64,000 bases of DNA from Polynucleobacter sp. JS-JIR-5-A7 (GTDB taxonomy: Bacteria > Pseudomonadota > Gammaproteobacteria > Burkholderiales > Burkholderiaceae): contig NZ_CP061308.1 of the NCBI RefSeq assembly GCF_018687935.1, positions 1-64,000 on the forward strand. The letters are read 5' to 3'. The notes under the pieces were generated by a model. The model ran no database searches. It was given only the letters and a program-made list of their open reading frames with translations, and was not told where the DNA came from. The position numbers were made by a program, and so were the translations under genes. Below, piece by piece: positions 44,942 to 56,750 of this stretch; within the stretch, counting starts at the first letter, position 1, and the number at the start of each line of letters is the position of its first letter.

Positions 44942-45643
44942 ATGACTAAATTATCTAAACGCGTAAAAGCAATTCAATCCAAGGTTGATCGCAACAAGTT
45001 CTATTCATTGGAAGATGCATTGAGCCTCGTTAAAGAGTGCGCAACTGCTAAGTTCGATGAGTCTATCGACGTTGCTGTTCAGTTGGGTATTGATGCTAAG
45101 AAATCTGACCAAGTTGTGCGTGGCGCAGTAGTGCTCCCAGCTGGTACAGGCAAGCACGTTCGTGTTGCTGTTTTTGCACAAGGCGAGAAGGCCGAACAGG
45201 CTAAAGCCGCTGGCGCAGAAATCGTTGGCATGGAAGAACTTGCTGAACAAATTAAAGGCGGCAAAATTGATTTTGACGTTTTGATCGCATCACCAGACAC
45301 AATGAAAATTGTTGGTACCTTGGGTCAAGTATTGGGCCCACGTGGTTTGATGCCAAATCCAAAAGTGGGAACTGTGACTCCTGACGTAGCTACTGCAGTG
45401 AAGAATGCAAAAGCGGGTCAAGTGCAATTCCGTGTGGACAAAGCCGGTATCGTGCACGCAAGCATTGGTCGTCGTTCATTCGAGCCAACTGCACTAAAGT
45501 CCAATTTGCTTGCATTGCTTGAGGCTTTGAATAAAGCAAAGCCGCCTGCATCTAAGGGAATTTATTTAAAGAAGGTTGCCGTAAGCAGCACCATGGGTGC
45601 AGGCGTACGTGTTGACCAAGCATCGTTACAAGCGGCTCAATAA
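44942..45643 (+). CDS. rplA: 50S ribosomal protein L1
   Basis: L1 forms the mobile stalk at the E site and in many bacteria represses its own operon by binding the mRNA leader. The 233-residue protein has the usual two domains with [15 protein letters not shown] near residue 130. ATG 44942 follows the rplK stop by two bases. Confidence 0.98.
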   Translation: MTKLSKRVKAIQSKVDRNKFYSLEDALSLVKECATAKFDESIDVAVQLGIDAKKSDQVVRGAVVLPAGTGKHVRVAVFAQGEKAEQAKAAGAEIVGMEELAEQIKGGKIDFDVLIASPDTMKIVGTLGQVLGPRGLMPNPKVGTVTPDVATAVKNAKAGQVQFRVDKAGIVHASIGRRSFEPTALKSNLLALLEALNKAKPPASKGIYLKKVAVSSTMGAGVRVDQASLQAAQ

Positions 45644-45880
45644 GTAGCTTGTAACAAAAAAGAACTTTGGGTCGGCTCCTGCTCTTTGAGTGAGAGTCGA
45701 ACATCAAAGACCGTTGGTGAATTAGTTGCTAATACAGAGTTAATTCTTAATCGTTACGAGAGTAATAGCCAACGCAGATGGCGACCCTGAAAAGATTTTC
45801 ACAAGAGTCTTTGTGAACAAATGATCAGACGCTGGTGTGTAACCCCAACTGGAAACAGTTGGTTTTTATGGAGTTAAACC
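45644..45880 (+). promoter_or_regulatory. rplJ (L10) leader RNA
   Basis: A 237-nt leader before rplJ. In other bacteria such leaders bind L10-L12 and regulate the operon. A terminator-like hairpin is seen right before the ribosome site: CCAACTG (45845-45851), a GAAA tetraloop, CAGTTGG (45856-45862) and five T. Upstream sequence such as GACCGTTGGTGAATTAG (near 45710-45726) is probably part of the L10 site. A homology search was not possible. Confidence 0.6.
45845..45867 (+). terminator. Attenuator-like hairpin before rplJ
   Basis: Seven perfect base pairs with a GAAA tetraloop, followed by TTTTT, end 13 nt before the GTG start. It has the form of an intrinsic terminator placed inside the leader, so it probably attenuates rplJL-rpoBC. 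Confidence 0.65.
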
Positions 45881-46528
45881 GTGCCTTTGAATGTACAAGA
45901 CAAAAAAGCGATTGTTGCTGATGTCGGCGCTCAATTGGCTGGAGCCCAAACTGTCGTGCTCGCTGAATACCGTGGTATTCCAGTAGAGCAGTTGACAAAG
46001 CTACGTGCTAGCGCACGTGACCAAGGTGTCTATCTTCGCGTTTTGAAGAACACATTGGCACGTCGTGCTGCACAAGGCACACAGTTTGAGCCTCTTGCTG
46101 ATTCGATGGTTGGCCCCTTGATTTACGGCATCTCTGCTGATCCGATTGCTTCGGCAAAAGTATTGCAGGGCTTTGCTAAGACTCAAGATTTGCTAGTCAT
46201 TAAAGCTGGCTTATACAACGGCAAGTTGTTAGATGTTGCGGGTGTAAAAGCCCTCGCAACAATTCCAAGCCGAGACGAGTTGTTATCTCAGTTGTTAGGT
46301 GTGATGTTGGCACCTGTTTCTGCGATGGCTCGCGTATTGGGCGCAGTAGCAGCACAAAAGGCAGCTGGAGCACCTGCTCCTGTAGCCGAAGCTCCAGCAC
46401 CTGTAGCAGAAGCGGCAGCCCCAGCAGCAGTTGTTGCTGAAGCCGCCGCTCCTGAGGCAGTCGCTGAGCCTGCAGCCGCAGCCCCAGAAGCAGGAACAGA
46501 AGCAAAAGAAACCCCTGCCGCTGAATAA
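45881..46528 (+). CDS. rplJ: 50S ribosomal protein L10 with long Ala/Pro-rich tail
   Basis: L10 anchors the L12 dimers of the ribosomal stalk. The first 160 residues match the family, with the rRNA-binding domain ([16 protein letters not shown]) and the C-terminal L12-binding helix ([20 protein letters not shown]). From about G163 to E215 a 53-residue tail of Ala, Pro, Val and Glu repeats follows; E. coli L10 ends near 165. Start is GTG 45881 with GGAG 45870-45873. The tail's codons read in-frame to the stop and are not a frameshift. Confidence 0.97.
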   Translation: MPLNVQDKKAIVADVGAQLAGAQTVVLAEYRGIPVEQLTKLRASARDQGVYLRVLKNTLARRAAQGTQFEPLADSMVGPLIYGISADPIASAKVLQGFAKTQDLLVIKAGLYNGKLLDVAGVKALATIPSRDELLSQLLGVMLAPVSAMARVLGAVAAQKAAGAPAPVAEAPAPVAEAAAPAAVVAEAAAPEAVAEPAAAAPEAGTEAKETPAAE

Positions 46529-46564
46529 GCGACAGATTAACTATTTAAGTATTAGGAGCTAAAA

Positions 46565-46942
46565 ATGGCGATTACTAAAGAAGAAATCATTGATGCAGTA
46601 GGTAGCATGTCCGTTATGGATTTGAACGATTTGGTTAAAGCGTTCGAGGAGAAGTTTGGTGTTTCAGCCGCAGCGATGGCTGTTGCTGGTCCTGCTGGTG
46701 CAGGCGGTGGCGGTGCTGCTGCTGAAGAGCAAACAGAATTCACTGTGAACTTGCTCGAAGCTGGCGCAAACAAGGTTTCAGTAATTAAGGCAGTTCGCGA
46801 AATTACTGGTCTTGGCTTAAAAGAAGCTAAGGACTTGGTTGACGGTGCACCAAAGCCAATCAAAGAAGGCGTTGACAAGAAAACTGCTGAAGAAGCTAAG
46901 AAGAAGCTTGAAGAAGCTGGCGCTAAAGCAGAACTCAAGTAA
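46565..46942 (+). CDS. rplL: 50S ribosomal protein L7/L12
   Basis: L12 dimers form the flexible stalk that recruits translation GTPases. The 125-residue protein has the N-terminal dimerisation helices, an Ala/Gly-rich hinge ([17 protein letters not shown], about 39-55) and the C-terminal factor-binding domain with [29 protein letters not shown] site precedes ATG 46565. A pair of hairpins separates it from rpoB. Confidence 0.98.
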   Translation: MAITKEEIIDAVGSMSVMDLNDLVKAFEEKFGVSAAAMAVAGPAGAGGGGAAAEEQTEFTVNLLEAGANKVSVIKAVREITGLGLKEAKDLVDGAPKPIKEGVDKKTAEEAKKKLEEAGAKAELK

Positions 46943-46987
46943 TACAAACTTCGCTAGCGCTTCTCAAAAAGGAGCGTTAGCTATGTT

Positions 46988-47041
46988 GGGTTTGACCATT
47001 AGTGGTCAAACCCGATTTCATTTCTGATTGAAATCGGGTTT
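46988..47041 (+). promoter_or_regulatory. Two mutually exclusive hairpins between rplL and rpoB
   Basis: Hairpin 1 pairs 46988-46998 with 47003-47013 (11 perfect pairs, 4-nt loop). Hairpin 2 pairs 47008-47020 with 47029-47041 (13 perfect pairs, 8-nt loop). They share bases 47008-47013 (AAACCC), which can pair with GGGTTT on either side, so both cannot form fully at once. Neither is followed by a clear T-run. The rplL-rpoB gap of E. coli holds an attenuator and an RNase III site, so a similar role is likely. Confidence 0.75.
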
Positions 47042-47168
47042 GCCTTCTGATACGACTGCAGAATGCAAGTTTGGTCGGACACTAAATCGAACGGTTTAGT
47101 GTTGTCCGCCAGTGATTGGTAGTGGCCAATCGCCAAATCTTTGTACAGTCGCTGAATTCGGAGATGAA

Positions 47169-50100
47169 ATGAACTATAGCTTCACCGAACGCAAGCGAGT
47201 CCGTAAAAGCTTTGCTAAGCGAGTAAATAACCACCAGGTTCCGTACCTGATCGCAACGCAGCTGGAATCCTACGCTAAATTTTTACAGGCTGAAAAGCCA
47301 GCCATGTCTCGTCTTACAGAGGGACTTCAAGCTGCCTTTACTTCAGCATTCCCAATTGTGTCTAACAACGGCTACGCACGTATGGAATACGTGTCTTACC
47401 AGCTATCACAGCCTCCATTTGACGTTAAAGAATGTCAACAGCGTGGTTACACATACCACTCTGCCTTACGCGCAAAAGTTCGCTTGATTATTTATGATCG
47501 CGAAGCGCCTACTAAGGTGAAAGAGGTAAAAGAGAGCGAAGTCTACATGGGTGAAATTCCACTCATGACAGAAAACGGCTCTTTTGTAATCAACGGTACT
47601 GAGCGTGTGATCGTTTCTCAGTTACACCGTTCTCCAGGCGTGTTCTTTGAGCACGATAAGGGCAAAACCCATAGTTCCGGTAAGTTGCTGTTCTCAGCAC
47701 GCATCATTCCTTACCGTGGTTCATGGCTCGATTTCGAGTTTGATCCAAAAGATATTCTCTATTTCCGCGTTGACCGTCGTCGTAAGATGCCTGTAACCAT
47801 TTTGCTCAAAGCAATTGGTTTAAACAACGAACAGATTCTTGCAAACTTCTTCAACTTTGATCATTTTGCATTGACCGCTAATGGCGCTTCAATGGAATTT
47901 GTTCCAGAGCGTTTGCGTGGCCAGTTGGCTAACTTTGATGTGCTCGATAAGAATGGCGTTGTTGTCATTCAAAAAGACAAGCGCATCAATGCAAAGCATA
48001 TTCGCGAACTTGAAGCTGCTAAGACAAAAACGATTGCTGTACCAGATGACTATTTAGTTGGTCGCGTAGTTGCACGTAATATCGTTGATCCAGATTCTGG
48101 TGAAATCTTGGCGTACGCTAATGATGAAATCACTGAAGAGTTATTGGCTACATTGCGCGATGCTGGCATCAAGCAATTGGAAACCATTTACACCAATGAT
48201 TTAGATTCTGGTGCGTATATTTCTCAGACACTGCGTACCGATGAAATTGCTGATCAAACAGCAGCACGTATTGCCATCTACCGCATGATGCGCCCTGGTG
48301 AGCCTCCAACAGAAGATGCTGTTGAAGCCTTGTTCCAGCGCTTGTTCTATAGCGAAGATACTTACGACTTATCGCGTGTTGGCCGTATGAAGGTCAATAG
48401 CCGTTTGAACCGCCCAGAAATGGAAGGTCCAATGGTTCTGTCGAATGAAGATATTCTCGACACGATTAAGTCCCTCGTAGATTTGCGTAACGGCAAAGGC
48501 GAAGTAGACGATATCGATCACTTAGGTAATCGTCGTGTACGTTGCGTTGGTGAATTGGCAGAAAACCAATTCCGTGCTGGTTTGTCACGTGTTGAGCGTG
48601 CGGTTAAAGAACGTCTCGGCCAAGCCGAAACAGAAAATCTCATGCCGCATGACTTGATTAATAGCAAGCCAATTTCTTCTGCGATTCGTGAGTTCTTCGG
48701 TTCTTCACAGTTATCCCAGTTTATGGATCAAACCAACCCACTTTCAGAGATCACGCACAAGCGTCGTATTTCTGCATTGGGACCTGGTGGTTTGACACGC
48801 GAGCGCGCAGGTTTCGAAGTGCGCGACGTGCATCCAACTCACTACGGACGTGTTTGCCCAATTGAAACTCCAGAAGGACCAAACATTGGTCTGATCAACT
48901 CACTCGCGCTATTTGCACGTTTGAATGAGCATGGTTTTTTAGAGACTCCGTACCGTAAGGTTTCCAATAGCAAGGTAAGCGATGAAGTGGTGTACCTCTC
49001 TGCGATTGAAGAAGCGAAGTATGTGATTGCTCAGGCCAATGCCACGATCGACAAAAACGGCAAGTTAGCTGACGAATTGGTTTCTGCTCGTCAAGCTGGT
49101 GAGACTATGATGGTTAGCCCAGAGCGTATCGATTTCATCGACGTTGCTCCTAGCCAGATCGTTTCTGCTGCAGCCTCACTCGTTCCCTTCTTAGAGCACG
49201 ATGATGCGAACCGTGCGTTGATGGGTGCGAACATGCAGCGTCAAGCAGTTCCTTGCTTGCGTCCAGATAAGCCATTGGTTGGTACAGGTTTAGAGCGTAT
49301 TGTTGCAGTTGACTCCGGCACTGTTGTACTGGCCAACCGCGGCGGTATCGTGGATTACGTTGATGCAAACCGTGTGGTGATTCGTGTAAACGACGATGAA
49401 ACTGCAGCTGGTGAAGTAGGTGTGGATATTTATAACCTCATCAAGTACACCCGTTCAAACCAAAATACCAACATCAATCAACGTCCAATCGTAAAAGTTG
49501 GCGATCGTGTAGCCCGTGGCGACGTCGTTGCTGACGGTGCATCTACCGATTTAGGTGAATTGGCTTTGGGTCAAAACATGACTGTGGCATTTATGCCATG
49601 GAACGGTTACAACTTCGAAGACTCAATCTTGATCTCTGAGAAGGTTGTTGCTGATGACCGCTACACCTCTATTCATATTGAAGAGTTGTCAGTAGTTGCA
49701 CGTGACACCAAGCTTGGTTCAGAAGAAATTACACGCGATATATCCAATTTGGCTGAGTCACAACTCTCTCGTTTGGATGAGAGCGGTATTGTGTACATCG
49801 GTGCTGAAGTTGAAGCTGGTGACGTATTGGTTGGTAAGGTAACTCCAAAGGGCGAGACAACTCTCACTCCTGAAGAAAAGTTACTGCGTGCGATCTTCGG
49901 TGAAAAAGCATCTGACGTGAAAGATACTTCTTTGCGCGTTCCTTCAGGAATGATTGGTACCGTTATCGATGTTCAAGTCTTCACCCGTGAAGGTATTGAG
50001 CGCGATGCCCGTGCCCAGTCCATCATTCAAGAAGAACTCCAACGCTATCGTTTGGACTTAAACGACCAGTTACGTATTGTTGAAGGCGATGCCTTCATGC

Positions 50101-51269
50101 GTTTAGAAAAGCTGTTGGTTGGCAAAGTTGCTAATGGCGGCCCTAAGAAATTAGCTAAAGGCACCAAGATCGACAAGGATTACCTTGCTGATTTGGACAA
50201 ATACCATTGGTTTGATGTTCGTCCGGCGGATGATGATGTTGCCTCTCAAGTTGAGGCAATTAAATCTTCCATCGAAGCGAAGCGTAAACAGTTTGATGAA
50301 GCTTTTGAAGAGAAGCGTACCAAGCTTACCCAGGGCGATGATTTACAGCCTGGTGTAACCAAGATGGTTAAGGTGTACTTGGCAGTGAAACGCCGCTTAC
50401 AGCCTGGTGACAAGATGGCCGGTCGTCATGGTAACAAGGGTGTGGTTTCTAAAATCGCTCCAGCAGAAGACATGCCATTTATGGCTGACGGACGCCCCGT
50501 AGACATCGTCTTGAACCCATTGGGTGTTCCTTCCCGTATGAACGTTGGTCAGATCTTGGAAACCCACTTAGGTTGGGCAGCTCAAGGTATTGGTAAGCGT
50601 ATCGACGAGATGGTTCGTGAGCACGCTAAGCAAACTGAATTACGCAAGTTCTTCAAGCAGCTTTATAACGAAACCGGTCGTATTGAAGACATCGACAATT
50701 TCACTGATGAGCAGATCACTGTTTTGGCAGAGAATCTCCGCCAAGGCTTGCCATTTGCAACACCAGTGTTTGACGGCGCCACTGAAACAGAAATCGGACG
50801 TATGCTCGAGTTGGCTTATCCAGAAGAGGTTGCTAAATCTTTGAAGATGACGCCTTCACGTCAGCAAATGATTTTGTGCGACGGCCGCACTGGCGATCAG
50901 TTTGAGCGTCCAGTGACTGTTGGTGTCATGCATGTCTTGAAACTACACCATTTGGTCGACGACAAGATGCACGCACGTTCAACCGGACCTTACTCATTAG
51001 TAACGCAACAGCCATTGGGCGGTAAAGCCCAGTTTGGTGGTCAGCGCTTTGGTGAGATGGAAGTTTGGGCCCTCGAAGCATACGGTGCTTCATATGTCTT
51101 GCAGGAAATGCTGACAGTGAAGTCCGATGACGTCGCAGGCCGTACCAAGGTTTACGAAAACATCGTCAAGGGCGAGCACACGATTGATGCTGGCATGCCC
51201 GAATCCTTCAACGTACTGGTAAAAGAAATCCGTTCGTTGGGTATTGACATTGACATGGAGCGCAACTGA
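47169..51269 (+). CDS. rpoB: DNA-directed RNA polymerase subunit beta
   Basis: The beta subunit of RNA polymerase, 1366 residues from ATG 47169 ([18 protein letters not shown]), which follows GGAG at 47160-47163. The open frame runs 19 codons further upstream, but these do not match the family. The rifampicin-binding cluster [19 protein letters not shown] and [13 protein letters not shown] look wild type. [15 protein letters not shown] and the C-terminal [19 protein letters not shown] are present. rpoC follows with one base between. Confidence 0.98.
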   Translation: MNYSFTERKRVRKSFAKRVNNHQVPYLIATQLESYAKFLQAEKPAMSRLTEGLQAAFTSAFPIVSNNGYARMEYVSYQLSQPPFDVKECQQRGYTYHSALRAKVRLIIYDREAPTKVKEVKESEVYMGEIPLMTENGSFVINGTERVIVSQLHRSPGVFFEHDKGKTHSSGKLLFSARIIPYRGSWLDFEFDPKDILYFRVDRRRKMPVTILLKAIGLNNEQILANFFNFDHFALTANGASMEFVPERLRGQLANFDVLDKNGVVVIQKDKRINAKHIRELEAAKTKTIAVPDDYLVGRVVARNIVDPDSGEILAYANDEITEELLATLRDAGIKQLETIYTNDLDSGAYISQTLRTDEIADQTAARIAIYRMMRPGEPPTEDAVEALFQRLFYSEDTYDLSRVGRMKVNSRLNRPEMEGPMVLSNEDILDTIKSLVDLRNGKGEVDDIDHLGNRRVRCVGELAENQFRAGLSRVERAVKERLGQAETENLMPHDLINSKPISSAIREFFGSSQLSQFMDQTNPLSEITHKRRISALGPGGLTRERAGFEVRDVHPTHYGRVCPIETPEGPNIGLINSLALFARLNEHGFLETPYRKVSNSKVSDEVVYLSAIEEAKYVIAQANATIDKNGKLADELVSARQAGETMMVSPERIDFIDVAPSQIVSAAASLVPFLEHDDANRALMGANMQRQAVPCLRPDKPLVGTGLERIVAVDSGTVVLANRGGIVDYVDANRVVIRVNDDETAAGEVGVDIYNLIKYTRSNQNTNINQRPIVKVGDRVARGDVVADGASTDLGELALGQNMTVAFMPWNGYNFEDSILISEKVVADDRYTSIHIEELSVVARDTKLGSEEITRDISNLAESQLSRLDESGIVYIGAEVEAGDVLVGKVTPKGETTLTPEEKLLRAIFGEKASDVKDTSLRVPSGMIGTVIDVQVFTREGIERDARAQSIIQEELQRYRLDLNDQLRIVEGDAFMRLEKLLVGKVANGGPKKLAKGTKIDKDYLADLDKYHWFDVRPADDDVASQVEAIKSSIEAKRKQFDEAFEEKRTKLTQGDDLQPGVTKMVKVYLAVKRRLQPGDKMAGRHGNKGVVSKIAPAEDMPFMADGRPVDIVLNPLGVPSRMNVGQILETHLGWAAQGIGKRIDEMVREHAKQTELRKFFKQLYNETGRIEDIDNFTDEQITVLAENLRQGLPFATPVFDGATETEIGRMLELAYPEEVAKSLKMTPSRQQMILCDGRTGDQFERPVTVGVMHVLKLHHLVDDKMHARSTGPYSLVTQQPLGGKAQFGGQRFGEMEVWALEAYGASYVLQEMLTVKSDDVAGRTKVYENIVKGEHTIDAGMPESFNVLVKEIRSLGIDIDMERN

Positions 51270-51270
51270 T

Positions 51271-54200
51271 ATGAAAGCATTGCTCGATTTATTTAAGCAA
51301 ACGCAGGGCGAAGAGCAGTTTGATGTCATCAAAATTGGTCTTGCATCTCCTGAGAAAATTCGCTCATGGTCTTTTGGTGAAGTACGCAAACCAGAAACCA
51401 TCAACTACCGGACTTTTAAGCCCGAGCGCGATGGTTTGTTCTGCGCCAAGATTTTTGGACCGACTAAAGACTACGAGTGCTTATGCGGTAAGTACAAGCG
51501 CTTAAAGTTCCGTGGCGTTATCTGCGAGAAGTGCGGTGTTGAAGTAACCCTCGCTAAGGTACGTCGTGAGCGCATGGGCCACATTGAGTTGGCAGCCCCT
51601 GTAGCACACATTTGGTTCTTGAAGTCTTTGCCATCCCGTTTGGGCATGGTTCTCGATATGACCTTGCGTGATATCGAGCGCGTTCTTTACTTTGAAGCAT
51701 ATGTAGTAGTTGATCCTGGTATGACTCCTGAAGGCGCAATGAAGCGTGGTCAGATCATGTCTGAAGATGAATACATTGCGAAAACTGAAGAGTATGGTGA
51801 CGGTGCATTTACCGCCATCATGGGCGCTGAAGGTATTCGCGATCTCTTGCGTTCGATTGATATCGATCGTGAAGTAGAGACCATTCGCGCTGACTTAAAA
51901 GCTACTGGTAGCGATGCCAAGATCAAGAAATACGCTAAGCGCTTAAAAGTGCTTGAGGCGTTCCAGACTTCAGGTATCAAGCCTGACTGGATGATCATGG
52001 AAGTATTGCCAGTATTGCCACCTGAATTGCGCCCATTGGTGCCATTGGATGGCGGTCGCTTTGCTACTTCCGATTTGAACGACCTCTATCGTCGTGTGAT
52101 CAACCGTAACAACCGTTTGAAGCGTTTGTTAGAGTTGCGCGCACCAGAGATCATCGTTCGTAACGAAAAACGCATGTTGCAAGAAGCGGTTGACTCATTG
52201 CTCGACAATGGTCGTCGCGGTAAGGCTATGACTGGCGCTAACAAGCGTCCTCTCAAGTCCTTGGCTGAGATGATTAAAGGTAAGAGCGGTCGTTTCCGTC
52301 AAAACTTGTTGGGTAAACGCGTTGACTACTCTGGTCGTTCAGTCATCGTAGTTGGCCCTACATTGAAATTGCATCAGTGCGGCTTACCAAAATTGATGGC
52401 CTTGGAATTGTTCAAGCCATTCATTTTCAACAAGCTTGAGACCTTAGGAATTGCAACCACTATTAAGGCTGCGAAGAAAGAAGTTGAAAGTCAGACTCCA
52501 ATCGTTTGGGACATTCTCGAAGAAGTCATTCGTGAACATCCAATCATGTTGAATCGTGCGCCTACATTGCACCGTCTCGGTATTCAGGCTTTCGAGCCAA
52601 TGCTGATTGAAGGTAAAGCAATCCAATTGCACCCATTAGTTTGCGCGGCATTTAACGCGGACTTTGACGGTGACCAAATGGCGGTTCACGTTCCTTTGTC
52701 GCTTGAAGCGCAAATGGAAGCACGTACATTGATGTTGGCTTCGAACAACGTATTGTTCCCAGCTAACGGCGAACCATCTATCGTTCCTTCGCAGGACGTG
52801 GTGTTGGGTCTGTACTACGCTACCCGTGACAAGATCAACGGTAAGGGCGAAGGCATGGTTTTCGCCAACATTACTGAAGTAGTACGCGCATACGAAGCCG
52901 GCCAGGTTGAATTGGCATCTCGTGTTGCTGTGCGTATTACTGAGTTTGAGATTGTGGATAAGAAGGCAGAGGGCGATGCCCGTTTTGCTGAAAAAACCAA
53001 GATCTATCAAACTTCAGTTGGCCGTGCAATCTTGTCTGAGATTTTGCCTAAAGGGATGTCCTTCGAGGAAATCAACAAGCCTTTGAAGAAAAAAGAAATC
53101 TCACGTTTGATCAACACTTCATTCCGTAAGTGCGGCTTGCGTGAAACTGTGATTTTTGCTGACCGTCTCTTGCAGTCTGGTTTCCGCTTGGCGACCAATG
53201 CTGGTATCTCTGTTGCGATCGACGATATGCTGATCCCAACCTCCAAAGAGCGCATCATCACTGAAGCTTCTGCCAAGGTTAAGGAATATGACAAGCAGTT
53301 CATGTCAGGTCTCGTAACCAATCAAGAGCGTTATAACAACGTGGTTGATATTTGGGGCGCTGCAGGCGACCAAGTTGGCAAGGCGATGATGGATGAGTTG
53401 TCACACGTTGACGTTGTCGACCGTAACGGCAAAACTGTGCGTCAAGAATCCTTTAACTCTATCTATATGATGGCGGATTCTGGTGCGCGTGGATCTGCAG
53501 CGCAAATTCGTCAGTTAGCTGGTATGCGTGGTTTGATGGCGAAGCCTGATGGCTCCATTATTGAAACCCCAATTACTGCAAACTTCCGCGAAGGTTTGAA
53601 CGTATTGCAGTACTTCATTTCAACCCACGGTGCTCGTAAAGGTTTGGCTGATACTGCGTTGAAGACAGCGAACTCTGGTTACTTGACCCGTCGTTTGTGC
53701 GACGTTACTCAAGACCTCGTAGTGATCGAGGATGATTGCGGCGCAACTTCTGGCGTTACTATGAAGGCCCTTGTTGAAGGTGGTGAAATTATCGAAGCAT
53801 TGCGTGACCGTATTTTGGGTCGTGTCTGCATCGGTGACATTGTTCATCCTGATACACAAGAAGTCATCGTTCCTAACGACACCTTGCTCGATGAAGATCA
53901 TGTTGATCAGATCGTGGCATTGGGCATCGACGAAGTTAAAGTTCGCACAGTATTGTCTTGCTTAACCCGCTTTGGCTTGTGCGCTAAGTGCTACGGACGT
54001 GATCTCGGTCGCGGTGGTTTGGTGAACGTTGGTGAAGCAGTTGGTGTGATCGCTGCTCAGTCTATCGGTGAGCCAGGCACACAGTTGACTATGCGTACCT
54101 TCCACATTGGTGGTGCAGCGTCACGCGCCTTGGTTGCAAGTAATATTGAAGCCAAATCAAATGGTGCTTTGAAGTTCTCAGGCACGATGCGTGTTGTGAA

Positions 54201-55533
54201 GAACGCGAAGGGTGAGCAGATCGTGATTTCACGTTCTGGCGAAGCCTTGATCGTTGATGAGAATGGTCGTGAGCGCGAGCGTCATAAAGTACCTTACGGT
54301 GCAACTCTCTTGTTAAAAGAAGATGCAGCAGTGAAGGCTGGCGCAAGCTTAGCAACCTGGGATCCGTTAACACGCCCGATTATTTCTGAGTACGCTGGTA
54401 TCGCTCGCTTCGATAATGTCGAAGAGGGTGTCACTGTTGCTAAGCAGGTTGACGAAGTGACTGGTCTTTCCACTTTGGTGGTGATTGACGGTAAGCGTCG
54501 TTCAGCTGCAAGCAAAGGCGTTCGCCCAATGATCAACTTAGTTGATGAGAAGGGTAACGAAGTCATGATCGCCGGTACTGATCACCCAGTAAACATTGGT
54601 CTCCAAGTGGGCGCTTTGATTACTGTTAAGGATGGTCAAAAAGTCGAAGTTGGTGAAGTATTGGCGCGTATTCCAATCGAATCACAGAAGACTCGCGACA
54701 TTACCGGTGGTTTGCCACGCGTTGCAGAATTGTTCGAAGCACGTTCACCAAAAGATGCAGCGGTATTGGCGAAAGTTACTGGAACAGTTTCCTTCGGTAA
54801 AGAAACCAAAGGTAAACAGCGTTTGGTCATTACCGATATGGATGGTGAAGCTAATGAATTCTTGATTCCTAAAGAGAAACAAGTTCTCGTTCACGACGGT
54901 CAAGTTGTGAACAAGGGCGAGATGATTGTGGAAGGCCCTGCTGATCCGCATGACATCTTGACTCTCAAAGGTATCGAAGAGTTGGCAATCTACATCGTTG
55001 ACGAAGTTCAAGACGTTTATCGTCTCCAGGGCGTGAAGATCAATGACAAGCACATTGAAGTGATCGTGCGTCAGATGTTGCGTCGTGTTCAGGTAACTGA
55101 TCCAGGCGATACATCCTTCATTACTGGTGAGCAAGTTGAGCGTTCTAAGTTATATGACGCAAACGATGCTGTGATTGCACAAGGCAAGCACCCAGCTCAG
55201 TTCGACAACGTATTGCTTGGTATTACTAAGGCATCCTTGTCGACCGACAGCTTCATTTCAGCGGCTTCTTTCCAAGAAACCACCCGTGTATTGACCGAAG
55301 CTGCCATTATGGGCAAGACCGATACACTCCGTGGCCTCAAGGAAAACGTCATTATTGGTCGCCTGATCCCTGCTGGTACCGGCTTGTCTTATCGTCGTGC
55401 ACGCAAGGTCAGAGAGCAATTCGAGCGCGATCGCGCTCAAATGATTGCCGCCGAAGAGGAAGCATTGGCTAACGCCCCTGTTGAAATCGAGGCTGAAGTC
55501 ATTGCTCCTGCTGGGGAGGCTGATCCGAGCTAA
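51271..55533 (+). CDS. rpoC: DNA-directed RNA polymerase subunit beta'
   Basis: The beta' subunit, 1420 residues. ATG 51271 ([10 protein letters not shown]) is one base after the rpoB stop; the in-frame extension to 51244 lies inside rpoB and is rejected. The N-terminal zinc site starts with C70 and C72; the catalytic NADFDGDQ has D464, D466 and D468; [16 protein letters not shown] is in the trigger-loop area. It has the expected proteobacterial length. A good intrinsic terminator follows. Confidence 0.98.
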   Translation: MKALLDLFKQTQGEEQFDVIKIGLASPEKIRSWSFGEVRKPETINYRTFKPERDGLFCAKIFGPTKDYECLCGKYKRLKFRGVICEKCGVEVTLAKVRRERMGHIELAAPVAHIWFLKSLPSRLGMVLDMTLRDIERVLYFEAYVVVDPGMTPEGAMKRGQIMSEDEYIAKTEEYGDGAFTAIMGAEGIRDLLRSIDIDREVETIRADLKATGSDAKIKKYAKRLKVLEAFQTSGIKPDWMIMEVLPVLPPELRPLVPLDGGRFATSDLNDLYRRVINRNNRLKRLLELRAPEIIVRNEKRMLQEAVDSLLDNGRRGKAMTGANKRPLKSLAEMIKGKSGRFRQNLLGKRVDYSGRSVIVVGPTLKLHQCGLPKLMALELFKPFIFNKLETLGIATTIKAAKKEVESQTPIVWDILEEVIREHPIMLNRAPTLHRLGIQAFEPMLIEGKAIQLHPLVCAAFNADFDGDQMAVHVPLSLEAQMEARTLMLASNNVLFPANGEPSIVPSQDVVLGLYYATRDKINGKGEGMVFANITEVVRAYEAGQVELASRVAVRITEFEIVDKKAEGDARFAEKTKIYQTSVGRAILSEILPKGMSFEEINKPLKKKEISRLINTSFRKCGLRETVIFADRLLQSGFRLATNAGISVAIDDMLIPTSKERIITEASAKVKEYDKQFMSGLVTNQERYNNVVDIWGAAGDQVGKAMMDELSHVDVVDRNGKTVRQESFNSIYMMADSGARGSAAQIRQLAGMRGLMAKPDGSIIETPITANFREGLNVLQYFISTHGARKGLADTALKTANSGYLTRRLCDVTQDLVVIEDDCGATSGVTMKALVEGGEIIEALRDRILGRVCIGDIVHPDTQEVIVPNDTLLDEDHVDQIVALGIDEVKVRTVLSCLTRFGLCAKCYGRDLGRGGLVNVGEAVGVIAAQSIGEPGTQLTMRTFHIGGAASRALVASNIEAKSNGALKFSGTMRVVKNAKGEQIVISRSGEALIVDENGRERERHKVPYGATLLLKEDAAVKAGASLATWDPLTRPIISEYAGIARFDNVEEGVTVAKQVDEVTGLSTLVVIDGKRRSAASKGVRPMINLVDEKGNEVMIAGTDHPVNIGLQVGALITVKDGQKVEVGEVLARIPIESQKTRDITGGLPRVAELFEARSPKDAAVLAKVTGTVSFGKETKGKQRLVITDMDGEANEFLIPKEKQVLVHDGQVVNKGEMIVEGPADPHDILTLKGIEELAIYIVDEVQDVYRLQGVKINDKHIEVIVRQMLRRVQVTDPGDTSFITGEQVERSKLYDANDAVIAQGKHPAQFDNVLLGITKASLSTDSFISAASFQETTRVLTEAAIMGKTDTLRGLKENVIIGRLIPAGTGLSYRRARKVREQFERDRAQMIAAEEEALANAPVEIEAEVIAPAGEADPS

Positions 55534-55543
55534 TTTGGTAATT

Positions 55544-55567
55544 CTGGCCAGAAATGGCCAGTTTTTT
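55544..55567 (+). terminator. Terminator after rpoC
   Basis: CTGGCCA (55544-55550), a GAAA loop and TGGCCAG (55555-55561), then TTTTTT. It starts 10 nt after the rpoC stop. A promoter follows within 10 nt, so this is the boundary between the rpoBC and str operons. Confidence 0.9.
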
Positions 55568-55576
55568 CCCTTTAGG

Positions 55577-55605
55577 TTGACGGAAAAGGCTGGCCAAGCT
55601 AGAAT
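55577..55605 (+). promoter_or_regulatory. str operon promoter (rpsL)
   Basis: TTGACG at 55577-55582 and TAGAAT at 55600-55605, with an ideal 17-nt spacer; each is one base from consensus. It lies just after the rpoC terminator and about 100 nt before rpsL. Confidence 0.8.
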
Positions 55606-55709
55606 GCTGAGTTCTACTGATTCAGAAGAAGGTCTTTTTGACCTAGAAATTCTCTAAGTCATTGATTTTCTTGAAGAAAGCAACAAAGAAGTACTAACCG
55701 AGCTATTTT

Positions 55710-56090
55710 ATGCCAACAATTAATCAATTATTACGCAAGCCAAGAACAAGGCTTACCGTTAAAAGCAAGAGCCCTGCGCTGCAAAACAGCCCGCAGCGCC
55801 GTGGTGTTTGTACACGTGTGTACACCACTACTCCTAAAAAGCCTAACTCTGCGCTCCGTAAAGTCGCTAAAGTTCGCTTAACCAATGGTTTTGAAGTGAT
55901 TTCATACATTGGTGGTGAAGGCCATAACCTCCAGGAACACTCAGTTGTGTTGATCCGCGGTGGTCGTGTAAAGGACTTGCCAGGTGTGCGTTATCACATC
56001 GTTCGCGGTTCTTTGGACTTGCAAGGCGTTAAAGATCGCAAGCAAGCCCGTTCTAAATACGGTGCTAAGCGTGCTAAGAAAGCTGCTTAA
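55710..56090 (+). CDS. rpsL: 30S ribosomal protein S12
   Basis: S12 lies at the decoding centre. The 126-residue protein has [11 protein letters not shown] with Lys43 and [13 protein letters not shown], both as in streptomycin-sensitive strains. The C-terminus is basic (AKRAKKAA). It begins the str operon rpsL-rpsG-fusA-tuf. Confidence 0.98.
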   Translation: MPTINQLLRKPRTRLTVKSKSPALQNSPQRRGVCTRVYTTTPKKPNSALRKVAKVRLTNGFEVISYIGGEGHNLQEHSVVLIRGGRVKDLPGVRYHIVRGSLDLQGVKDRKQARSKYGAKRAKKAA

Positions 56091-56252
56091 TTTTTAAGAA
56101 TTAAGCATTAGCAGTTTTTGTAGTAAGTCGTTGTTTGTCAGACTCAAAAGACAAGTAAGTGGTTGTTCCGTCTAGGAATTTTTCTTTGATAGTAGGACAA
56201 CCGGAGCGGGTGATCCAGGTGGGCCACCCCTAACTGAACTGAAGGAGTAGTT
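56091..56252 (+). promoter_or_regulatory. rpsL-rpsG intercistronic region
   Basis: A 162-nt gap. GGTTGT near 56161 can pair with ACAACC near 56197-56202, making a long stem-loop before rpsG. In E. coli S7 represses translation by binding the rpsL-rpsG spacer, so this may be its counterpart. I see no promoter or terminator. Confidence 0.4.
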
Positions 56253-56723
56253 ATGCCACGTCGTCGTGAAGTTCCCAAACGGGAAATTTTGCCGGATCCA
56301 AAATTCGGCAATGTAGAAGTAGCTAAATTCATGAACGTCCTGATGTTGGACGGCAAGAAATCGGTTGCAGAGCGTATCGTTTACGGTGCCTTTGATCACA
56401 TCGAGAAAAAAGCAAATAAAGAACCACTCGAAATTTTTTCAACAGCCATGGGTAACGTTAAGCCAATGGTTGAGGTAAAGAGTCGTCGTGTTGGCGGTGC
56501 TAACTATCAAGTTCCTGTTGAAGTTCGTCCATCACGCCGTTCCGCTTTGGCAATGCGCTGGTTGCGCGAAGCCGCTAAAAAGCGCGGTGAAAAATCCATG
56601 GCTCAACGTTTGGCCAACGAATTATTAGAAGCTGCTGAAGGTCGTGGCGGCGCAATGAAGAAGCGTGAAGAAGTTCACCGTATGGCAGAAGCTAATAAAG
56701 CTTTCTCACATTTCCGCTTCTAA
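56253..56723 (+). CDS. rpsG: 30S ribosomal protein S7
   Basis: S7 nucleates the 30S head. The 156-residue protein has the family signature [19 protein letters not shown] near the N-terminus and ends HFRF. ATG 56253 follows GAAGGAG. fusA starts 27 nt later. Confidence 0.98.
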   Translation: MPRRREVPKREILPDPKFGNVEVAKFMNVLMLDGKKSVAERIVYGAFDHIEKKANKEPLEIFSTAMGNVKPMVEVKSRRVGGANYQVPVEVRPSRRSALAMRWLREAAKKRGEKSMAQRLANELLEAAEGRGGAMKKREEVHRMAEANKAFSHFRF

Positions 56724-56750
56724 TCCAATAGTTAAGAAAAGGCACCAACA

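Noticed and set aside
47112..47168. Upstream extension of rpoB
   Set aside because: The 19 extra codons do not match the family, and ATG 47169 has a good ribosome site.
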